From Chara braunii (lineage: Eukaryota > Streptophyta > Charophyceae > Charales > Characeae): a stretch of DNA of 64,000 nucleotides. Position numbers and translations under genes: made by a program. This document shows, one piece after another, positions 43,699 through 55,829 of this stretch. How positions within the stretch are numbered: position 1 is the stretch's first letter; the number at the start of each line of letters is the position of its first letter. Below the pieces are notes generated by a model, which was not told where the DNA came from, ran no database searches, and saw nothing but the letters and a program-made list of their open reading frames with translations. The stretch is taken from positions 1,709,874 to 1,773,873 of the forward strand of contig BFEA01000101.1 in assembly GCA_003427395.1 (NCBI GenBank), read 5' to 3'.

Positions 43699-43950
43699 AT
43701 GGGGAGTGAAGGAAGACTGAGAGTGACTTGCACGTTGCATCAAAACAAAACTGAAGGTTGGGAAAGAACGGTCATTAATGATTTCCACTATCATAAGAGG
43801 GCAATGATGAAAGAAACTTTAAAATTAGTGAGGGATCAGATAACTGTCGAGTACATTCTCTACATCTATGGGACAGACAGAGAGCTGCACAACACCCTGT
43901 CGACTATAGGTTCAGTCGAGGAAGCAAGAAAAGTTGTCTGCAGTTATTAG
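43699..43950 (+). CDS. unidentified 83-aa ORF
   Basis: Starts at an ATG in MGSEGRLRVTCTL and ends at TAG. A strand-helix-strand pattern is suggested: RLRVTCTL, then KRAMMKETLKLVRDQ, then TVEYILYIYG. No family recognised. It precedes the 217-aa ORF by about 560 bp in the same strand and could be an exon or remnant of the same gene set. Vaguely similar in layout to the middle of the 184-aa ORF, which may be coincidence. Confidence 0.3.
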   Translation: MGSEGRLRVTCTLHQNKTEGWERTVINDFHYHKRAMMKETLKLVRDQITVEYILYIYGTDRELHNTLSTIGSVEEARKVVCSY

Positions 43951-44413
43951 TAGGGGAGTTCAATCATTACTTTCAAAGGAAAGGAACTTGCGTCAGACAA
44001 TGACAGGCTACCGTGAGACAAACTGACTTGAGACCAGCTTCAGTCAGATATACAATACATTTACAGGACGTAAACAACAATCAAACCAGCCAGTGAGTTT
44101 AAGGCAATCGGAGAAAAGGCAATCATCACTCCCATGAGTACAATTCAGTCATTTTCGGTTAGCGAGTCAAAGTTGTTCAATATCAATCGGGTACATTCAA
44201 GGAAATAATTGAGTATCAGTGCACCAGGGTACATCTGGACAACCTGCCAACAACCTTCATACAACATTCGAACAGCCTGCGGACAACACTCGAACAACAC
44301 TCAAACGTGCAATCAGGCATCATTCAGGAGTTCGTTAACTCTGTAACGGTTGTTGTCTGTTTAGTGGATTATAGTCGACCCGACCTACAACAAGCACTTG
44401 TCAGCGAAAATCA

Positions 44414-44480
44414 GCTTACTCTTCAACTAAGCTTACTCTTCAACTAAGTTTACTCTTCAACTAAACTTACTCTTCAACTA
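44414..44480 (+). repeat. 17-bp tandem repeat, four units
   Basis: GCTTACTCTTCAACTAA and single-base variants, four times, ending 29 bp before the start of the 217-aa ORF. Confidence 0.95.
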
Positions 44481-44509
44481 TTTGGAGAAGTAACCATTTA
44501 CCAAGATAC

Positions 44510-45163
44510 ATGAGAGAGATCAACCCAATCACAGTTGACCAGTCGGTCCTTGACAGGCTCAACCTGATTGCTGCCAAGGAGAACTTCCCCTACAAGTACG
44601 TCAGGATTGATGGGTTCGAGCGTGAAGACCTGTCCATCTTCATCGCTCTTACTGAGTTCGTTGAAGGTACAGTTTGTGACCTACGGATCTTCCTGAGAAA
44701 GGGGAACAAGGCACACCCTCATTTTGATGAAGTGTGGGCAGCAGCAGTCGGGTATGTGCAGTGGAAGGCTGAGAGACTCCAGGGGAACACAAAGCTAGTC
44801 TATAACTTTGGTCCTAAGCTTTTCACTGACTATCCCAAACCTCCGGTCCCTTACTATCTTACTGATGACTCTTATTGGGGTGGACTGGTGGACTTGGCAA
44901 AGAGGCACATATCGCCTGCAGTGATCGACTATGAGTCAGTGACTGAGCCTTCCGAGTTTCCACATCTCAGGAGGGGCATTTTCTCTCAGTCATATCTCCC
45001 CACTCTATGGGAGGAGTTATGTGTTAAGGTTGACTTCCGTATCATGGGACTTGGATGGAAGTGCATTGAGCTTGCAGGCATCAAGTGGCTTTACATTCAG
45101 AAGCCACAACCTCAGAGAGTACGAAGGCCTGGCAAGAAGCCCAAACGACAGGCAGCAAAGTGA
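44510..45163 (+). CDS. unidentified 217-aa protein (best-supported ORF in the window)
   Basis: The longest uninterrupted ORF free of low complexity. Start chosen at the first ATG (MREINPITVDQSVLDRL). The product is rich in Trp/Tyr, with balanced charge. Visible stretches are YVRIDGFEREDLSIFIALTEF, WAAAVGYVQWKAERLQ, FPHLRRGIFSQSYLPTLWEEL and a very basic C-terminus (RVRRPGKKPKRQAAK) that could direct nuclear import or bind nucleic acid. No signal peptide or membrane segment. I recognise no domain. The surrounding DNA is not LTR sequence and its neighbours are the 83-codon ORF and short tandem repeats. It may be a host gene, a domesticated or mobile-element protein, or an exon. ORF length and composition make coding likely; function unknown. 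Confidence 0.55.
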   Translation: MREINPITVDQSVLDRLNLIAAKENFPYKYVRIDGFEREDLSIFIALTEFVEGTVCDLRIFLRKGNKAHPHFDEVWAAAVGYVQWKAERLQGNTKLVYNFGPKLFTDYPKPPVPYYLTDDSYWGGLVDLAKRHISPAVIDYESVTEPSEFPHLRRGIFSQSYLPTLWEELCVKVDFRIMGLGWKCIELAGIKWLYIQKPQPQRVRRPGKKPKRQAAK

Positions 45164-45624
45164 CAGGTAGAAAGTCGAATTCAGAGGGATGAGTGAGGAC
45201 TCTTGACTGGTATTGGCCATCATTCTTCCCTGAGATTATTATGAGTTCTTATTCTTCCCTCATTCATTTGATCCTGTCATTTTTTGAGTCAGTCGGTCTT
45301 GCTTCTTGCTTTGTTCTTTCTTGATGGTCGATTTCTAGGATGACTCTGTCACAGTTCTCAAAATCAGATTGACATAATTGATGCATGCTGAACACTGTTA
45401 TTTGCATGATTCTCTGCTGTTCCGAATCAAAATAAAAGATTCCTAAGACCGGGGGTCGGCGAAGACCGTAATTGAAGGGTCTCACTCGAAGCCGGACGCA
45501 CACAACAGGAAGGGATTCACATTATTTAATTTATTTTTATTTATTGCAAACTACAACCAAAACCCTGCGTGACAGCCTGTTGGTTTTCCGGTCGCCTGAA
45601 GTGGCTCGACGGGAAAATGTGCGA
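45164..45624. other. 3' flank of the 217-aa ORF, no gene recognised
   Basis: AT-richer towards 45540. AATAAA-like motifs occur at 45430 (CAAAATAAAAG), but no transcript end can be fixed. Confidence 0.4.
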
Positions 45625-45777
45625 TAGCGGGAGGTATGGCTGGCGCACTCGACCGGAGTGGCTTGCGGAAGCTCCATGTATATTTGCGACGAGGGATTTA
45701 AGCCAACTCCTGTTTGACGCGGCCAAGAGGGTCCCGCGCTGCCCTGATGCGGTGCCGGACCGATGCGCTCGACAGCG
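45625..45777 (+). mobile_element. LTR U5-end fragment, plus orientation
   Basis: Matches the reverse complement of E3 38596-38745 and ends GATGCGCTCGACA, the true LTR 3' tip. No PBS follows. A consensus donor CAG|GTAAGT (GT at 45825) lies downstream, before the CT tract. Confidence 0.75.
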
Positions 45778-45841
45778 TTCGGGCTGATTGCCCGACTGCT
45801 GCGATCAGGACTAGCGGTGAACAGGTAAGTGTCTTTCACTC

Positions 45842-45843
<2 letters not shown>

Positions 45844-45904
<61 letters not shown>
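45844..45904. repeat. (CT)n microsatellite
   Basis: Pure CT dinucleotide repeat. Confidence 0.95.
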
Positions 45905-45908
<4 letters not shown>

Positions 45909-46004
45909 GTCTGCAGATGCCAAGGTCATGTAGCGAGAGGGTGAGGGAGAGACGGTGGACTTAGAGGGGAAGGAGAAAACTCTCTCTCTCTCTCTATCAC
46001 ACTC

Positions 46005-46014
<10 letters not shown>

Positions 46015-46054
<40 letters not shown>
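46015..46054. repeat. (CA)n microsatellite
   Basis: Pure CA repeat after a short CT/CACTCACATA transition. Confidence 0.95.
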
Positions 46055-46056
<2 letters not shown>

Positions 46057-46074
46057 TTCATCAATAGGATGAGC

Positions 46075-46230
46075 AAAAACGGAATAAATCTTCCGCTGAA
46101 AGGGGGAAATATACACTGCCACCTTTTGATTTGCTCGTTTCATCGATCCAAGTAGCGAGCGGCGAGCCGCAAGCTTGAGACTTCGCTGTTGGCCAAGGTC
46201 GGAGACTTATCGTCTCTTCGTCTCTCTCTC

Positions 46231-46290
<60 letters not shown>

Positions 46291-46293
46291 CTT

Positions 46294-46357
<64 letters not shown>

Positions 46358-46583
46358 CTTGGTCTAATCATGTACGTCACACACACACACACATCCCATC
46401 GATAGGACGAGCAAAGACAGAATGAATCTTCCGCTGAAACGGGAAAATATACACTGCCACTTTTTTATTTGCTCGTACCATCGATCCAAATAGCGCGCGG
46501 CGAGCCGCGGGCTTGAGACTTGGCTGTTGGCCAAGGTTGGAGACTTATCGTCTCTTCCTCTCTCTCTTCGATATCTCTCTCTC

Positions 46584-46665
<82 letters not shown>
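46075..46665 (+). repeat. two ~340-bp tandem units with CT and CA tracts
   Basis: The segment 46080-46230 (AATCTTCCGCTGAAAG to TCGTCTCTTC) is repeated at 46420-46570 with few changes, each followed by long CT and CA runs (46221-46355 CT, 46600-46627 CT, 46628-46664 CA). Ser/Leu or Arg/Glu repeat ORFs here are not real genes. Confidence 0.9.
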
Positions 46666-46669
<4 letters not shown>

Positions 46670-47630
46670 GCATACACACACATACGTGAGCAGTTGTGAA
46701 CACTTCGACATTGTAGTGGTAGATTCGTTCGATCTGATTTATTTATTTATTTATTTTATTCATTTATTTATTTATTTTCTATCGATGGAAGTGTCACGAG
46801 GTAAGTTGCATGATTGAAACTTACTTGTTCTCTCTCTCTCGATTTGTCGCCTCCGTCGTGGTAATCGTCGTCGTCGTCTTCTCTATCGTTGTCGTGCTCG
46901 TCGTCTGACCGCACGGTCAGATAAGAGCGTTCTTCTTCTTCACCCCTCTTCTCGTCCCTTCTTCTTCTCCTCCTTTCATCATATTTTTCTTCTTCTTCGT
47001 CTTCCTCCTCCTACTTTCTCACTTTCTTCCTCGCGCGCCTCCTTCTTCCTCTTCTTTCCCTCCTGCACACTTCTTTTTATCGTGCGGCCATCTTCCCTAC
47101 TCCTCCGCGATTCTTCGTTCCGACTGGTCATCTTCCTCTCCCGATTTTGTGTGATACCTCCCCGGTGCGCCGCTACCTCGCCGCTCCTTCTATCTCTTCT
47201 TGTTCTTTGTGTACTCCCTTCTTTCCCCCGTGCACCTTCCTCTCCTTTTCGACTTTCTCTCTCTTGCTGTGTTCCGTCTCCGCCTACATGCAACGTTACT
47301 CTGCTGCTCGCCCGGGTTCGCCGTGTCGCCCTCTCTACCCATGCGCTATCCTTCCTCGCTGCTAGTACATGCTGGTTGTGTCATGCTTGACGAGCACTCT
47401 GCCTTCGCAAGCCAGAGTCGTGGCTTCACGTAGTACCAGTGGTGCTTTTCGACTTTCGATGAATCTGTCGCGGATAGCTCGACAGATTCATAAAAACCAA
47501 CTATCTGAAACAACCATGGGTGAAAAGGAAAAGGAGATAACAATAATAAAATAATAAAAGGAAAAATCTAAAAGATAATTAAAAGAAACAAAGGAAAAAG
47601 AAAATATGAGAATATAATTTCTAACTACCC
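46666..47630. other. pyrimidine-rich segment, no gene recognised
   Basis: (TTTA)n at 46737-46780, CTT/TCG-rich sequence at 46860-47080, and several overlapping frames without domain signals. Confidence 0.5.
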
Positions 47631-47712
47631 TTGTCGTGCAGAGTGGTAGGTAGACCAACTACCTAGAACTAATGCTAACACTAAGGTCACGGGTTCGAGC
47701 CCCGGCCAACCC
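47630..47712 (+). pseudogene. tRNA-like sequence with strong B box
   Basis: GGGTTCGAGCCC (47691-47702) is a strong B box and is paired as a T-arm with surrounding bases (CGGGTTCGAGCCCCG). The A box is weak (TGCAGAGTGGTAGG near 47636). Probably a tRNA-derived SINE or pseudogene. Confidence 0.5.
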
Positions 47713-47756
47713 AAGCCGAGTGAAAACAATAAAGCTCCTCGTAAAAAAGAGCTAGC

Positions 47757-47832
47757 TCTGGGGTTGGGCGGATTCGATCCCCGAGTCTGTCGTATGATAG
47801 CTTGCAGCCGAACCTACTGAGCTAGCTCCCAC
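47757..47832 (-). pseudogene. tRNA-like sequence, minus strand
   Basis: A box TAGCTCAGTAGG (complement of 47813-47824) and B box GGGATCGAATCC (complement of 47770-47781) at proper spacing. Acceptor-like GGGAGC and a matching end are imperfect. It converges on the tRNA-like sequence at 47630-47712. Confidence 0.6.
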
Positions 47833-50080
47833 TTCCGGTAGAAGCGGAGCAGCTCTACTATGTATATAGTAGCGGGGCTAAGTCCAACGAGCGGCCTGAG
47901 CCCGTTCTAGCCTGTGCGTGTGTGCACGCTTGCTCGTCTGTGTGTCTGTCCGTGTGCTCACCGGCTTGAGTGTGTGCTCAACCCAGAAGGGCACTTGATT
48001 GATCCGAAGGATCGAAGGCCGGTACTTACCTGTTGTCGTGACATTGAGGGTCGCGGCGGGGAAAATACTCAAGTGTCAGGTCTACCGGTATCGCCAAAAT
48101 AGTGGTAGATGCGTTGGGAACCGGCCGCCGAGCAGAAGAAGACAAAAGTTAGCACTTTTAGAGGCCTGGTAGTGGTAGGTAGGTAGGTACCAGTCCAAGT
48201 AGCCTGAGTCTAACGCCTGTACGAACGATATAAGGGTCCGTAATGATGTTTCCCTCCTAAAGGGAGGAAACACCGGTTGCTCGCGTGGTCGAGCGACTAG
48301 AAAGTTTCTGCCCAAGAGGGATGTGTCCCACTTCCCATGGGAGGTTGAACGAGGGTCTCATCCTCACTTGTGGTATACGATTAAGGACGGAAGGTACCCC
48401 TTCGAGCAAGCGCTAACAATCTGGATGCTACGACAAGCCCAATGATCACACAGTTGTAATTGCTTCGGCCGTACGGTCGGGGCGTATATTAATTTATCTT
48501 GACTAGCGTATTGATGATTAAGTCTCAGTGTGTGTCGTAGATCTACCTGACACAATACTAACCCGATCAACCCATCGGCCTCTTCTGTCGACGGGGCATT
48601 ACTACCAATTGTAACTATTACAGCGCGCGTCATAACAGCTGCGGCCTACCGCGTTGTTGCTTATCGGTGGTTACCCTCGTTGGTTGCGCAACGATGGGAT
48701 GTTTATCCTATCTTTTCAAAATTCATAGATTTCAAGACTAATCTCGACCCCTTCGACATCCACCTGAATACATCCTTTAATTGGGGTGGTCACCCCTGTA
48801 GTTTCTCTTCGAGGCCGTAGTCGAAAGGTCCGCTGTCTGGTTATGCTAGGTCAGCAGCCTACGCTGGGAGTTGCGTCCCAACGATGCAAAATTTCCACCA
48901 TAGGCTTGGTAATTTATGCCCTAAGGTCAACCTTTGAAATGGATGAACGATGCTTCTTTTAAAAAGATAGACAAAGTAGATAAGATTCCAAAACCAATTG
49001 AGCTATCGTCAGATTGTCATTCAGGGTTGTGCCCTCCAAGTCGTTGATCATAGCTCGGTGAGGCACACACCTCGGGGTCATTTTATATATACAAACCAAT
49101 ATTTGAAATGAAATTACTTGTTGTTGACTCTTTGCTTGTCTGAAACCAACAAAACAAACATCCCATTAAAAAAAAAATGATTGCACACGTTTTAACTAAT
49201 TGAAAAGAGTTTGTCCATGTAGTAGAATGGTTTCTCAAATATGTACATATAATCAATCTTTCCAACACCTTGGTCATATAACTTTTTACTGTCTTTCACA
49301 CAAGGCACTAATCCGCCCGTTCCTCTACCACCATCTTTCGGCCTCAAATGAGTACAATAGTGATAGACAAAGGGAGATACTGACTCACAAAAGACTCAAA
49401 CCATAGACAAGGATTCACTCACAACGTGAAAAGTGTTTGTGCTCACCAGCTCATCCCCTTTGGATACATATATATATAAATATACAGTATGTTATAATAA
49501 GTCAGACTGGCGACTCATCTCTCTCATCCTCATATTTATCCTCAAATGTCCATGCATTTTCTTACACTATCGTCTATTCTAAACCTTTATCCTATCAAAC
49601 TTAAGAAAAAAAAACTTGTCCCTTTTTCAGACTGCACTCTACTTATCCATGTTCTCTCTTACCCGATAAAACACCTCAATTTATCTAGAAGTTCATACAT
49701 CTACTTGTTTTCTACTCATTTTTCATCTAAGAGAGTGATGGTCAGCCCCAATATCCTATCGAGCTCCACTCTGCCACCGTCGGATTAGCCGTCCAGTGAT
49801 GACCACCAATTTTCCTCGTAAGTAAAACTTAGTCATTCCCAACTCAATGTACCTTGCTAGTACCTTGCAATCATCCCTGAAGTGCCCTTATTATCAAATG
49901 ACCTTGCAATTTTCTGTGACTAATACAGGTCATTTATCCCTGGCTGTCATTCGTACTCTCGTCGCAAGGCTTCCCATCTCGTCCCTCCAGGTATGTTTGG
50001 GTCAATGGGGTTTCTAAACCTGTCATAAACACTTCATTCAATATTGGTGTTTATTAGACCATTTGCTTCATCAACCTTCC
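47833..50080. other. segment without recognised gene
   Basis: A minus-strand consensus donor is near 48024-48032. Text-like open frames are short. If E4 has a 3' LTR it should lie here, but no U3 tip with the terminal palindrome is present. Confidence 0.45.
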
Positions 50081-50087
50081 TGATATG

Positions 50088-51085
50088 GCAAAACCTCATT
50101 ATCTGCCCTTCTTGGGCACAATGCCTGCAGACCGCACTCTTCAAACCTACTCTTCCTTTCCCAAGTCCTTGACCACTTTCTTGACCACGTTCGATCCTGA
50201 TGGCGTTCCAATTTTTATTATCACCTCGCTTACTTGCTATCCCTTCCTCTACCATTGTTTCCGAGACCCTTATTACCATGACCACCACTTCCTCGTGTAT
50301 CATTGCCTCGACCTCTTCCCCAATCTTGACCTTGATCACAGTCATGGACCATTCGAACTCGGTTTCTTGCCTTCCGCTAGGTCTTGGTCAACTTCCGAGG
50401 TCTAGGTTCTTCTTCTATCTCAATCACGTTTTCACCTTTTTCTCCATCTTGGTTATCACATCGCTTTTTCTCAGTTTTCGGAGGTCGGAGAGAGCCTTGA
50501 TTATCATCAATCGTTTTCTCTCCACTACTACCAGCTAGCCCGTCCGACATCCCCTCTAAGACCTTTCTCTTGCCTTTTCTGCCCCTTCTTAGTTGTGTCA
50601 TCTTTCTTCTAATGCTCTCATATGTTTCTGTATACTGTCTAGTTCCTTTTGTGCTGACGCACCACCGATTATTCAATCGGGGTCTTCACGATGACGACTG
50701 TCGATTTCGTGCTCAGGAAACCTCAAGCTCAACAAACTTTCCAGTTCATTCAAAGTTCGTGATCTTAGCATGAAATCGTATATTTCCTCGCCCAACCCCT
50801 CACATACGAATAAAGGAAACATAGTCAACATCGCCCGCTCATCCCACTTTTTTACAAGGCTAAATCGCGCAAAAAGTTAGGCAGGTTCTTCCCTTGAAAC
50901 AGCAGAGCTCTAAGGTCTGGGGGCATTGGCTCGTCTACAGATTCGCGTGTCAATACTTTAGCGAGAGAAGAATTCCTCCAAAGAATGACCTTATCCAAAC
51001 CACTCCAGCCATGGCGGCCGGTGTTATCCTGTACAAATACAGCAAGTGACGAAGCGTCAGGTCGTAAGCCGAAGATGATGCCCAA
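50088..51085 (-). pseudogene. retrotransposon gag pseudogene, E4
   Basis: Minus-strand frames in pieces resemble the E3 gag. LFQGKNLPNFLRDLAL (near 50900) corresponds to FFKGDHVSDFLDKFEQI. A frame change near 50867 is followed by KKWDERAMLTMFPLFV, matching CKWDEEQMLTEVIKYI. After a charged stretch (50377-50676) a knuckle-like CRHCAQEGQIMRFC lies at 50088-50129, with Gln in place of the metal-binding His. Frameshift, stops and the His loss mark it as dead. Position about 3.7 kb downstream of the E4 PBS. Confidence 0.65.
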
Positions 51086-54000
51086 TAAACTCCTTTATTC
51101 TCACCTTAACAAACCCAAGAGGATACAAGGGCATAAGCCTTAGATATCCATTTGACGGAGCAAATATCCTCTGCACTAACCTTAAAGGGCGCGAATAGAG
51201 TAAACAGTTGTATTAAAAGATACTCAAATAAGAACATAAGTTGCGAGAGGGAAGTAATAGCATTCACTGCCTGCATACCTCCATTCGGAGTTCATCCCAG
51301 TATTCCAACGTTTCGTTTAGACCGTGGGAATCAGTGTAGGCACTAATAATGTAAATCGTGCTTTGATGTGTAGAGGAGCATTGATCCCATCTCTAGGTAC
51401 AGACCGTATACTATCTCGCTTGTATAATGCTATGTCCCCATCCTCGTACTACGAATCGGCCTCCGCTGCTGCCTTTATTTTCTCTCTTCCTCCAAAATAT
51501 TCCTCCACAAGGAACTTAGGTAAGACGGCTTGCAACGGCGTTGAGGGGAGCACAAACTGTTCAACATCTCTAACTTCTATAATAATAGATATCGGCTCCT
51601 CTCTCTTCCGACATATTCCTCTTGCCCACTTTGCAGCAGCTATCTCAGCTAGCCTTAAGGGTCTCGCGAGCAGACTCTCACGTCCCAGTTTCAGGTCAAT
51701 ACCAAGTGTAACCCAAGGGATGATGAGACGTATATGGTTACTTTCACGATTGCACTGTCCCCAACATCGTCAAAGCCATATTCAATCCAAATAAAGATAT
51801 CCTCATTCAAAGATGTACCCCACCATGAAGCGATATACTCATTCTCCCTGAGTTGCCTTGGCAAGGACATCTCTAGTCTGCCCTCTTTTTCAATAGGCAA
51901 GACTATATTGGGGTCTTCCCTAGCATACCGCACTCTGACCCTCTTCAACTACCCCTAGGTCCTGCTCACACAGACAAACGCTCATCAAATACCCCCCATC
52001 ACTATACAGAGTCTTTCCTTCCTACAATATTCATCCTGAAAGGTAATATTTAAACCATACCCTACTACCATTGCTAATTTCCAACGCCTAAGACCATCCA
52101 AATGCAGGTCATAATAGTATATTGCGATAGTAATGCATTTGCAATTTCTGAAGGTCATAATTAATTATAATGATTGTTACTCATATTGGGGGCATAATGT
52201 CATAATAATCACAATAATTAATAATTATAATAGTTGAGTATGTAAATAGTTTTAGCAAGCGAAAAGACAAGCCTAATAAGCATATGCATGCATTGGTGAT
52301 GACGAAAAACTTATGGTATCTGTTACGATCATAGACAACAGTCATGCTGTAGTCAATAAATTTTTTAATGATAAATGTTTTTGGATGCAAAAATAATGAG
52401 AGTACTACATTATCCTCCATGGGCTTTGAAAGGAGTCTATTGTGTCAAGGGGCACTGTAATCCCCTAAAGGGATAACATCTTAGACTCCCGAGCACCGCT
52501 CAAGGACCAAGCCTCACTGCTTCACCCTCCGATTCCAGTATCCGTCTCTTGCAGACTCTTGTCAATTAGTAGAGAACCTCACCGTACACGTTTCAAGATG
52601 ACATATCCTTTCTTGTGATGATGAACCCACTTGACACAAAGATAGTTGGGGAATCACCCCTTACCTCCTTGCGTCATGCAGTAGTTGCCTACGTCATAGA
52701 CCATAGTCTAACAAGATTCAAACACTTTTCTCCTTCTCAGTAGTAATATAGTCACAATTCCTCAAAGGGTCAGGTGACAATACCCCACTGTGGACCAGGA
52801 ACATAGTTCAGGCGCGGGTCTCCCTACTACCTTGGAAGACGAATTTATAGCTCCTTCAAGTCATCTGTCAGGGAAAGGATAACTTAGGATTGTAACTCCC
52901 CCAATGATAGACTCTACACATTGACCATCTTTCGAGAGAATCTCTTCTCTCAGGGAGTTGATCACTTCATTCACCCCCGATCCCGCGTCGGATGTGGATT
53001 CTGCGTAACTTCTCTATCCTTTATAAGGAGAGCAATCTAGATGTATGAACTCAAGTGAAATAAACATAGATGAATAACGAAATTTGATTAGCTCAAACGG
53101 ATGAATTTAAGTGTCCAGTCTGGAATAAATAAACTCGATAGACAACTCAAGCAATTAACCATGAATAAAATGCATCGGATAAATAATTTCGCGTGAATAA
53201 GTTTAGAATAGATTGACACGAATGGATAATTTTTAAATGGATAACCTCGAATGAATGACCTTAAGAGAATGGATTTAAGCCCTTAGATTCAATCGGGTGT
53301 ATTCAAGCAGGCTGTCCAAGGAGGATGAGTTTAATCAACCACCCTCATGCCTGAATATAGTCACCAAGTTGAATCTACACAAGATGGTTTGACACCTACT
53401 TCCTCACTGTCTCACTTACTACACTTAGGGTTATGTGCCTCTTCTTGCAAGCAATTACAGTTGGCATAATAAGTTATTCTATCCATTCTGTTCGCCCCTC
53501 TTTTTGTGGATCTGCCAGACTTCTGACTAAACAGGCCTCCACCCGTAAACTTTGCTCACAAGTACAGCCCTTAGACTAACAAAAAGCCTAAATGAGTCAA
53601 TTCACGTGCACGAGTCACGTACTCAATCCACCTCTATTATTCATCTATCCCCCATCTCACTCGTCTTACACTTCAAGTTTCTAGTTTAATACATGCTTAA
53701 ATTAGCACATTACCACCTTCTTCAACTTCTATCTCCTAGCTAAATCACTGAACTCTACTTATTGACAATAAGTATCATATGCAACTTGCACATATCCTCA
53801 TCTCCTAAAGTCACTCCCCTAGAGATCCTGACATCTTTCTCACTACAGCCATCTATCTTTAACTCCTTCACATGTCAATCCTTGACTATCTTAACTGCTC
53901 GTTCAATGCTTATAATTTTCTTGTACAGCAAGTAGAAGATCAACCCGTAAATCTGTAGTTGACATAACAAGAACATCACAAGGGAGACGCACAATCTTCA

Positions 54001-54792
54001 GTCGAATGATGCGGATTGAGAGACGACAGAAGGATCAGGAACATGAGGCGTTGACTGAAACTCTGGTTGGCAAGAGTGAGGAAGGACGATCAATTGTTTC
54101 GTTCTTGAGCAGAGAAAGAAGGCGGTGGATAAGACCCGAAGCGACGGCGGATTGGTGGCTCACAATGCAGAGGTGAGGTGTCGTAATGATTCTTACATTT
54201 GTAATACGCCATCTTCCCCGGAGACGGGGTACGCTCATTCCACTCGTCCTGATGCCTATGAGCCTCTACCCCTTCTTCCTTCTCTTCAAGCCCTTCATCT
54301 CCATTTTTCCAATCCTCCCACTCTTTGGTCAAATCTATAGGTCTCTCGGCGGCTTTCCCTTACCTTCCGCTTCTTCCTCTCCCAGTACCAGTCCCACGGC
54401 CTTTGGGTGTCGTATTAATGGGAGGACGATCGTTATACAATAGAGTCTTTAAAGTTATCTGACCCAATACCGTTGGTCTTTAAGAGATTCCAGATAACCT
54501 CAAATTACTATCAATGAAATACTTCTCTTTTCACTTTCTAGGGCGACCATTCTCACAAGTTGTCGCTAACTGTCGCCTTACTTGTACCACCTATTCGCTC
54601 CTAGTATCTATTCCGTTCTATAAATCCTCAAGTGGTTTATACGCTATGATCACCCTTGTGCACTCCCAACTCAGAATTCTTTGGTCAAATTTTATCCCGG
54701 TAAGTAGATTAGAGTTGTCCTTTTCCATAGATCATCGACTTACCATACCCGAGTTTGTTCACTGAGGACCTCGGCTCGGAAGCGAGATCCTC
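51086..54792 (-). mobile_element. E4 leader between PBS and gag
   Basis: Non-coding apart from short frames (for example 54090-54332, acidic then basic, unrecognised). Segment 52445-53010 is similar to the E3 leader at 36960-37590. An AT-rich stretch lies at 52140-52400. Confidence 0.55.
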
Positions 54793-54805
54793 GGCAACGG
54801 CGCCA
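54793..54805 (-). promoter_or_regulatory. primer-binding site, tRNA-Asp type (E4)
   Basis: The minus strand reads TGGCGCCGTTGCC, 13 nt complementary to the 3' end of plant-type tRNA-Asp. It is separated from the LTR tip (54808) by GG on the sense strand. Confidence 0.9.
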
Positions 54806-55809
54806 CCTGTCGCGCGCGACGGTCCCACACTCAGACGCAAAGTGAATTTTGTGTCGGACCTCACGGTGGTGTCACGCAGGAGTCTCTTTAGTCACTTCAA
54901 CGAAACACCACTCCGACTGTGCGCGCGTGCTATTCCTCTCGCGACTCCCTACGACAGGTTAGGGATCCCGCGAGGTACAACATACCTCCATCTGCGGGAG
55001 CTGTCACCATCCCTTAGGTGGGCGTATCCCCGCTGAGCTACTCACCCACGTGCGAAGGCTTTTACATGCAATCGCAGAGGTAGGTCAGCCGAGGGCATTT
55101 TCTCGATCGCCATAGCATAGGCATATGCGCGGTAGAAAGCCTTAAGACTGACCCGTATATCTTGTCTTGAGGTGCTATCTTCACCGGACCGACTATTTAA
55201 TCAGGTCAACCTTTCTGGACAGTCTTTCACGCTTAGTTAACTAAGACAATGCCTCTATGTCTCCTTTGTTAATCTTATGAGAAAAGCCAGAGTCAAGCCC
55301 CTTTGTAATCTCTCATTCTCTCATGAATCTTAGACAAGTGAATTCCTAAGCTCTGACCAGCTTACGATCTCATTCACAGGTATATATATATATAAGTATG
55401 TATGTAAGTCAGGGGAGCTGAATGAGCGGTAGACCTCACTTTCACAATTGCGGTGTCTGAGTCTGAATATCTCAGACGATCCCAAACTCATAAGACAGTT
55501 CAATGCCCAACACCTGTGCAGATGCAAGAAATCACATACATGCATACAGATGCAGACATAGAATGTGCTACAAGCGTCAACCTTTAACCCATTCATGGCA
55601 AGTCCCTCACGCCCCAAAACCTTGAAAACAACATTCCTTCCTAATCCTGACTCTTTTTACCCCAGCCCTTCACATTTTCAAAGACCTCCGAGTGTGATTT
55701 GGACAATTTAGGCATAGATACAAGGGAAGATTCATTTGTTTCCTTCTTACTTTTTGTCTTAGGTGTGGGTATCAAGCCATGTGGAAGTTGAGTCGGAGTT
55801 CTACCGACC

Positions 55810-55829
55810 TGTTATCCAATGATAACAAA
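55810..55829 (-). other. conserved TGTTATC hairpin, E4
   Basis: TGTTATC-CAAT-GATAACA, preceded by CCGACC. Loop differs from the other copies; stem kept. Confidence 0.6.

Noticed and set aside
45844-46665. Ser/Leu, Arg/Glu and Val/Cys repeat ORFs
   Set aside because: Translations of (CT)n and (CA)n microsatellites.
48640-49080. ribosomal RNA fragment
   Set aside because: Some stretches look rRNA-like in texture, but I could not match any conserved LSU or SSU core segment.
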